Below are positions 57,680 to 64,000 of a stretch of 64,000 nt of DNA, in pieces; within the stretch, counting starts at the first letter, position 1; the number at the start of each line of letters is the position of its first letter. The notes under the pieces are model-generated. The model was not told where the DNA came from. It did not search any database and saw nothing but the letters and a program-made list of their open reading frames with translations. Source of the stretch: Synaphobranchus kaupii (Eukaryota > Chordata > Actinopteri > Anguilliformes > Synaphobranchidae); the NCBI GenBank assembly GCA_029718625.1, contig CM056379.1, positions 54,643,579 through 54,707,578 on the forward strand, written 5' to 3'. The translations under genes were made by a program, and so were the position numbers.

Positions 57680-58915
57680 CAGTGCCCTCCACTATTATTG
57701 GCACCCCTGGTAAATATGAGTAAAAAGGGTTAGAAAAAAATTCACTGTTTGGTGAATTAGCTTAATCTCACACTGAAAAAATGCTATTTTTAGCAAAACC
57801 ACGTGTGCCACAATTATTGGCACTCCTGAATTTATATATAGAATAAAGTAATCATTTTTAATATTTGGTCACATATCCTTTTCATGCCATGACGTCCTGA
57901 TGTCTGTAACCAAACAACATGAAAATACTCTTGATATCTTATTTTCTGGTACTCTTACAAGCGATACTATAATGTAAAATTACACTGGAACAGTATGGAA
58001 CACATGGTTGGCTAAATGGCTCTAAGTCATCAAGGGTCTGACATATCAAACAACTTGAAGGGTTTCTTCTCCAGACTTCAATAGGAAGTTCAATAGGAAA
58101 ATTTGCCAGGAGAAACAACCCTTAAAGTGATCCATCCATATCTACTGCATATCTGGCAGCGGAGTGATGGTTTGAGGCTGGTCACAGACATCAGAAAGTC
58201 ATGGCAGGCAAAGGATATGCGACCAAATATAAAAAATTATTACTTTATTCTATATATAAATGCAGGGGTGCCAATAATTGTGGCACACATGGTTTTGTTA
58301 AAAATAATTATTTCATGATGATGGATTTTTTTTTCTCATAATAAATTCACTTCAATTAAAGGTTGTATCAGCGATTTTGGGTCGAAACATAAATGATCAC
58401 ATTCATCTGATTTTTCCTCACGATCCGCTAGCTGCCCGCCCCATAAGCAGGCCGTCAAAAAACCGCGTCTCTGTAGGCAGCCTATGCTCCGAGATCGTAC
58501 ACAAAAACAAATGGTACTACCAACCACTCAAAACCAAAATAAACAGTATTCCAACCAATCACCGACAAGGGGTGGGTGATATACTAATACGCTAATACTC
58601 TTATCTCGCTGAAATCTTGACGGATTTACAAACGGTTTGGTTTCTTACAAACGTTATTAACGTGGTTATAATTCTGGATGCTTGAACACTATTTTTTAAA
58701 ACATAACATAATTGGCTCTGAGCTGGAGCTGGCTCTGTTTGTTTGGGATTTCGCTTCAGAAGTGACGTCACCCAAAATCGCTGATACAACCTTTAAAGGT
58801 TTGATTTTTCTCATTTCTTCAGTGTGAGATTGAGCTAATTCACCAAACAGTGAATTTTATTATAACCCTTTTTACTCATCTTTACCAGGGGTGCCAATAA
58901 TAGTGGAGGGCACTC
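57680..58915. mobile_element. Tc1-type element (CAGTGCCCTCC family) with palindrome core
   Basis: Inverted ends CAGTGCCCTCCACTATTATT and its near-inverse; the last base is C where G is expected. It has the same ends as 43169-45914, but the interior is the shared palindrome in shortened form (about 57,860-58,240) instead of transposase. It also carries a nested TTAA element. Confidence 0.82.
58360..58792. mobile_element. Short TTAA-flanked inverted-repeat element
   Basis: 433 bp with ends AGGTTGTATCAGCGATTTTG and its inverse, flanked by TTAA (58356-58359, 58793-58796). The uninterrupted site (AATTAAAGG) is visible in the related element near 45,790. No coding capacity. Confidence 0.85.
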
Positions 58916-58921
58916 TATATA

Positions 58922-60093
58922 CAGTGCCTTGCGAAAGTATTCACCCCCCTTGGCATTTTTCCTATTTTGTTGCAGTACAACCTGTAATTTAAATGGATTT
59001 TTATTTGGATTTTATGTAATGGCCTTACACAAAATAGTCCGAATTGGTGAAGTGAAATGGAAAAAAAAACTTGCTTTAAAAAATAAATAAAAAATAAAAA
59101 ACTGAAAAGTGGTACGTGCATATGTATTCACCCCCTTTGCTTTAATGTATTTTTAAAGTATCATATTTAATATTTGGTCGCATATCCTTTGCATGCTGTT
59201 ACTTCCTGAAGTCTGTGACCCATCAACATCAAAAGACTCTCAATATCTTATTTTCAGGTACTGTTACAAGCGATACTATAACCTCTCTGCATTTGAATGG
59301 ATCTCTATGGGAATTGGGGGGTGAGACTAGATTCAGATGTAAATTACGCTGGTACAGTATGGAACACATGACTGGCTAAATGGCAGTAAGTCATCAAGGG
59401 TCTAAGGTATCAAACGAGCCCCAAACCATCACTCTGCGGCCACATATGGAGTAGATGTGGATGGCTCACTGCAAGGGTTATTTCTCCTGACTCATTTTCC
59501 TATAAAACTCTATGGGGAAAAAAGTCAGGAGAAGAAACCCTTAAAGTGATCCATCCACATCTACTCCATATGTGGCCGCAGAGTGATGGTTTGGGGCTCG
59601 TTTGATACCTTAGACCCTTGATGACTTACTGCCATTTAGCCAGTCATGTGTTCCATACTGTACCAGCGTAATTTACATCTGAATCTAGTCTCACCCCCCA
59701 ATTCCCATAGAGATCCATTCAAATGCAGAGAGGTTATAGTATCGCTTGTAACAGTACCTGAAAATAAAATATTGAGAGTCTTTTGATGTTGATGGGTCAC
59801 AGACTTCAGGAAGTAACAGCATGCAAAGGATATGCGACCAAATATTAAATATGATACTTTAAAAATACATTAAAGCAAAGGGGGTGAATACATATGCACG
59901 TACCACTTTTCAGTTTTTTATTTTTTTTAAATTTTTTAAAGCAAGTTTTTTTTTTCATTTCACTTCACCTATTTGGACTATTTTGTGTTGGTCCATTACA
60001 TAAAATCCAAATAAAAATCTATTTAAATTACAGGTTGTACTGCAACAAAATAGGAAAAATGCCTAGGGGGGTGAATACTTTCGCAAGGCACTG
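58922..60093. mobile_element. Tc1-type palindromic element (CAGTGCCTTGCGAAAG family)
   Basis: 1,172 bp between TA dinucleotides, ends CAGTGCCTTGCGAAAGTATT and its inverse. The entire element is one foldback with arms of about 585 bp centred near 59,507: outer family-specific repeats of about 225 bp and inner shared arms of about 360 bp. This is the best-preserved copy of the core. Confidence 0.92.
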
Positions 60094-60892
60094 TAAGGGA
60101 CAAAGGGTTGGCATTTTTGGTTGGAATGTGGGATGTCGGTAACCCTACTTCAGTGGATTTTAATTAAATGGAATACATTTTTTCCATAAATTAAGCAATC
60201 TGATTAAGCAGGTTAAGTTGAGCGAAGATTGATGTAATGTTACAGACCATTGTTAAAGCCTATGTGTATGTTCACGTTGATCAACAGTTACCATATGTTG
60301 CTCTTGATTAAGTCCAGGTCAGTTTTCAATTACAAATCAATGAAACCTAATAATCTGAGCCTAGCTGTTAACAAAAAATAGCATACTCAGCAGTCCACAA
60401 GGACAGGGATTGAGAAATAGTGTATGCGATAAGGGTGCAGTGCATGGTACCTAACTGTGACATAGGTGGAGTCTAAAGGAAGGTACGGTGATTGTACAAC
60501 AATGCATGCTAGCCATGCATAAGTATCAAACAATTACTTGACTGACCAAGAAACTAATTCTGTTCTTTTATCGTAGGAAATTAACTAAATATTACATAGC
60601 ACTTACAAACAGGTTACAAACCATCAGGAATAATAACATATTAATGATTCACAAATCCATCCTGACAATGAAGAGGTAATGTGCCATCAGTGCAGTTTTA
60701 TTCATTTATTGCCTGTTGCACCATTTATGGCCTAACTATATCATCGGGACTGTGTGTACATAAGGTTGTGTTTCTAAGTAAAATGTCATGACTCCTCTTG
60801 ACGGAATGCTCTTATAGAATTATACCCTCACTTGCTTGCCCCGACTTAGTCCTAACTGGTACCAGTGAAATGGTGATCGGGAAATTCCAGAA
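60094..60892. other. Upstream flank, nothing recognised
   Basis: AT-rich, no gene, transposon ends or RNA gene seen. Confidence 0.5.
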
Positions 60893-61825
60893 CGGGCCGG
60901 ATTCACAAAAATCTTCTTAAGAAAAAACATAGGATCTAGGATTTAGGAAGTTCCTAAGAATGTTCTCAAATGCAATTCATTTTCTTAAGAAATGACAATT
61001 ATCTTACGAGCTTCTTAATTTTAGCCAATTATGAACTTCTTAACCAACTTCTTATCTTTATTATCATTATGGCCCACTAAATACAGACAGACTAGATCAA
61101 AAAAAATTTTTAGGTCATTAAAACATTTGCTTTTTTGTAGTAGTTTGTGTGGATGATTTAATCCATTCACAAGATGAATTTATAAAAAAAACTAATTTTA
61201 TATGAAACGTTTCAGATGGTTTTTATTAGATTTTGCCTTGTAGCTACTTAGCTTGATGTTACGTGTTTGTTGCTCGTTAATTGAAATGGAAAATAAGAAA
61301 GGCCGGTCACCCAATTTCTCAAAGCAAGAGTTGGAGGTTATGGTGGAGGAGGTCATAACAAGGAAGCAGCCACTGCTGGGAAAGGTGGACAATGCCGGTG
61401 TAACAGTCAAAGCTAAAAAAAAGGGCTTAGCCTACAATGTTGCTAATGGTGATTATCACTGATTACGTGAAACAAACAAAAGCACCAAGGAGACTGTGAA
61501 ACAAATCATATACTGTACTTGTTTGTATGATAATAATATCAGCTAAGGATGGTTTACCTTTTCAATGTAGCCATAAGACAAGTGTGGAGCTATCTTAGTG
61601 ATACGAAGAAATATGAGAAGAAACATAAGAACTTTCTTTTCAAGAATCCCATTTATTTGGAAGTTTTCCCTTCAGAAGAAACTTATGAAGAACATTAGGA
61701 AAATGTTTAAGAACTTTTTTGTGAATAGTAATGCTTTTAAATTTCTTCTTAAGTCATAAGTTAGGGAAAAAAAGGCATTTAGGAAGTTTTTTGTTCTTAA
61801 GAAGGTTTTGTGAATCCAGCCCCAG
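60893..61825. mobile_element. Harbinger-like element with Myb/SANT-type ORF relic
   Basis: Inverted ends GGGCCGGATTCACAAAAATC (left) and CTTAAGAAGGTTTTGTGAAT then CCAGCCCC (right), flanked by AGAAC on both sides. Inside, positions 61253-61462 on the plus strand encode MENKKGRSPNFSKQELEVMV and then ITRKQPLLGK, which looks like a Myb/SANT-like DNA-binding domain as encoded by ORF1 of Harbinger elements. The ORF stops after 59 codons from its inner Met. No transposase is present. Confidence 0.65.
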
Positions 61826-62600
61826 AACCCCGGCAGAGACAGTTATCTAAATCCTTATCTACTTCGCAGGGTTATTTAACTAGAGTAAGAGTCAAACCTT
61901 AGATCATGGTTGTGGTGAACGACTTAGTAGCCAAACTTCTCCATGAATCCAAGAACAGAATTACTATACAGTATATACAAATATAAAAACCTCCAATCAG
62001 AATACAGATGGAAAAACATTGATTTGATGTGTACAGTTACTTAGTTTTCCAAGTATCATAGTCTCCAACTCTTCACACAGACCCGAAATAATTAAATGGG
62101 GCAAAATAAGCATGGTGGCTGGTGAGCTTTGAGAAGGACATAAATCGAATCATTAAATTGGTTATGCAGTTGTCATTTATTTTGCTTGGTTAATAAGTGA
62201 GTCAAATATATGAAATTGCATTGGTAAGTAATTCCAAACCTTCTGTTTAATTTTGTGTAGTTAGTCAGAGCCGGCTCGACCCAATAGGCAACAAACATAA
62301 GTGGCTGCTTAGGGACTTGCGACCACCAGGGACCCCCTAATTATTCTGAAATATATTACTTATAATGTTGGGTTGGGGGCTCAAAATGAAATCCTGCTTA
62401 GGCACCCTCAAAAGCTAGGACTGGCACTGATCATAGTGTTCTCTTTATTCTTGTCACACAAAATACTATAAAATAAAAAGAGTTATACTAAGAGGTAAAT
62501 GTGTTAAGAGTAGCTTAACACACCCAATAAGTGACATAAATGGCTGCTTTGGGGAGCCCCTAATTATTAAAAAGATTATTATGTATATCAAACAATCACA
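61826..62600. other. Upstream flank, unclassified
   Basis: AT-rich DNA with no recognised gene. It runs into an (AT)n microsatellite. Confidence 0.5.
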
Positions 62601-62608
62601 TTAAATTA

Positions 62609-62610
<2 letters not shown>

Positions 62611-62651
<41 letters not shown>

Positions 62652-62652
62652 T
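62611..62652. repeat. (AT)n microsatellite
   Basis: About 40 bp of alternating A and T directly before a Tc1-type end. TA tracts are natural insertion sites for this superfamily. Confidence 0.9.
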
Positions 62653-63279
62653 AGTCATGTGAAAAAGTAAGTACACCCTCAAACGGTCAGTTGTTTTGAC
62701 ACAATCTGGACACAAGTTTATTTAATTTTAATTTCAACCATATTGATTGATTAAGGTACACTAATTCAACACATGATGCTAAAAAAGCAATTAATCACTT
62801 AAGCAATTGAAATGAACATGAATGTAAATTCCTCATGAGGAAAAATTATGTTGGGTGCACAAAACAGGTGTAAATGATTGTACAATTATTAGATAATAAT
62901 TTGGAAGTTTGGAAGACTCTTGATATCTTATTTTCAGGTACTCTAACAAGCAATACTATAATTGTAAGTCATCAAGGGTCTGATGTATCAAACAAGCCTT
63001 AGACCATCACTCTGCTGCCAGATATGCAGTAGATATGGATGGATCACTTTAAGGGTTGTTTCTCCTGACAAATTTTCCTATTGAGCTCTATGGAAAAATA
63101 AGTCAGGAGAAAAAAACCCTTCAAGCTACCCATCCATATCTACTGCATATCTGGCAGCAGTGATAGTTTAAGGCTTGTTTGATATGTCACACCCTTGATG
63201 ACTTACAGCCATTTAGCCAACCATGTATTCCATACTGTTCCAGTGTAATTTACAGATAAATCTAGTCCCACCCCCCTAC
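62653..63279. mobile_element. Truncated Tc1-type element (AGTCATGTGAAAAAGTAAG family) with core
   Basis: The left end AGTCATGTGAAAAAGTAAGT runs about 250 bp before joining the shared palindrome at about 62,910 (GACTCTTGATATCTTATTTT). The centre is near 63,075 and the right arm ends at about 63,275 in TCTAGTCCCACCCCCC. The right terminal repeat is absent. Confidence 0.75.
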
Positions 63280-64000
63280 AACTACAGTGTTCTCTTCAGT
63301 TTGTGTATGATGAATTATGCCTGTCTCATATAAAATTTGTAACATACATATTCAGACAGCTATTACACAGCTCTTTCCAAGTAACCAATATAATATACCC
63401 TTACCACATCCTTCAAACGTTTACCAAACAAAAGGTGCTTAAAAATGATAATTCATACATATAGCATTAGGTGTTGATTCAGGGATATACATTAAAACAG
63501 ATAGAGCAGATATTTAAAGGTATTGTGGCTGTAAACAGGTCCCTCTTTAGTTTTGCTTGTTTGTAATGTGTATGACTATGTGTGTTGTGTTCATAAAAAT
63601 CAAGTCACAGCACTGCAATGCAACATCAAGGCTAGCAAATGAGGTGGTTTTCATGATCTTTTAAACTCCAGAATCTGCACAAATCAGATTAAAGGATCTT
63701 TATGATATCGGTGTTCCTTGATTTCAGGAAAAGATAAGAGCTTATCAGCAAGCTAAAATATTTGGCAACAATTTACATGTACTCTATCTTGATGCTGTCA
63801 TGTCATGGACTACAGACTTTACAACAATACAAAACAATAAGTATTTATGCATTATGTCAGCACATGGGATAGACCTGATCTGAAGATTTCAGACATAAAA
63901 AACTACACACAACACATTCATCAGCACTCCAAACACATACATAATAGAGCCATTAAACGAACATAATAGAACCATTATGAAAGTAAAAGGAAATTGGTTG
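63280..64000. other. Upstream flank to window end
   Basis: No gene, repeat or RNA feature recognised on either strand. Confidence 0.5.

Noticed and set aside
1..64000. CRISPR arrays, operons, tRNA and rRNA genes
   Set aside because: No spaced direct-repeat array, cloverleaf or rRNA-like sequence was seen. The window is eukaryotic.

Overview
The window is nuclear DNA from a bony fish, most likely a teleost. It has intron-rich vertebrate genes with GT-AG splice sites and is crowded with fish-type Tc1/mariner, hAT, Harbinger and LINE elements. Nothing prokaryotic is present. The species cannot be named from the sequence alone.

Two protein-coding genes are supported, both on the minus strand and in tandem. 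(1) Positions 1210-15873 hold the 5' part of lrp2 (megalin). Sixteen exons join with perfect phase continuity: signal peptide, seven LDL-receptor class A repeats, two EGF modules, a first YWTD beta-propeller, a third EGF and the start of the second propeller. About one sixth of the protein is here; the rest lies beyond position 1. (2) Positions 26218-56580 hold a complete transmembrane mucin of the MUC13 type in 19 exons: signal peptide, eight Thr/Ser-rich (PTS) exons, EGF, SEA, EGF, a short EGF, one membrane helix and a cytoplasmic tail. The reading frame is intact except for an apparent one-base excess in the tail.

Layout: 1-15.9 kb lrp2, with intron 10 (4.3-7.9 kb) filled by nested LINEs and a Tc1 relic; 15.9-26.2 kb intergenic, rich in transposons; 26.2-32.9 kb the SEA/EGF/TM/tail exons of the mucin; 32.7-43.0 kb the mucin PTS array; 43.2-56.5 kb mucin intron 1, with a Tc1 carrying a hAT at its 3' end and about 9.5 kb of sequence without recognisable repeats; 56.5-64 kb mucin exon 1 and upstream DNA with three abutting Tc1-type elements, a Harbinger-like element and another Tc1 relic.

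The two most unusual signals are linked. First, the mucin PTS domain grew by tandem duplication of an exon-plus-intron cassette of about 450 bp. A palindromic Sleeping Beauty-type element of about 1.18 kb then entered one cassette, and five later cassettes carry it (about 1.65 kb period). The exons also differ in the number of 9-bp Thr-Thr-Ala coding units. Second, the same palindromic core (arms of about 350 bp) sits between the terminal repeats of at least seven unrelated-looking Tc1/mariner families in this one window. It behaves like a common interior wearing different transposon ends.

Both proteins belong to apical epithelial surfaces (endocytic receptor and membrane mucin). That is family knowledge; nothing in the sequence shows they are co-regulated.
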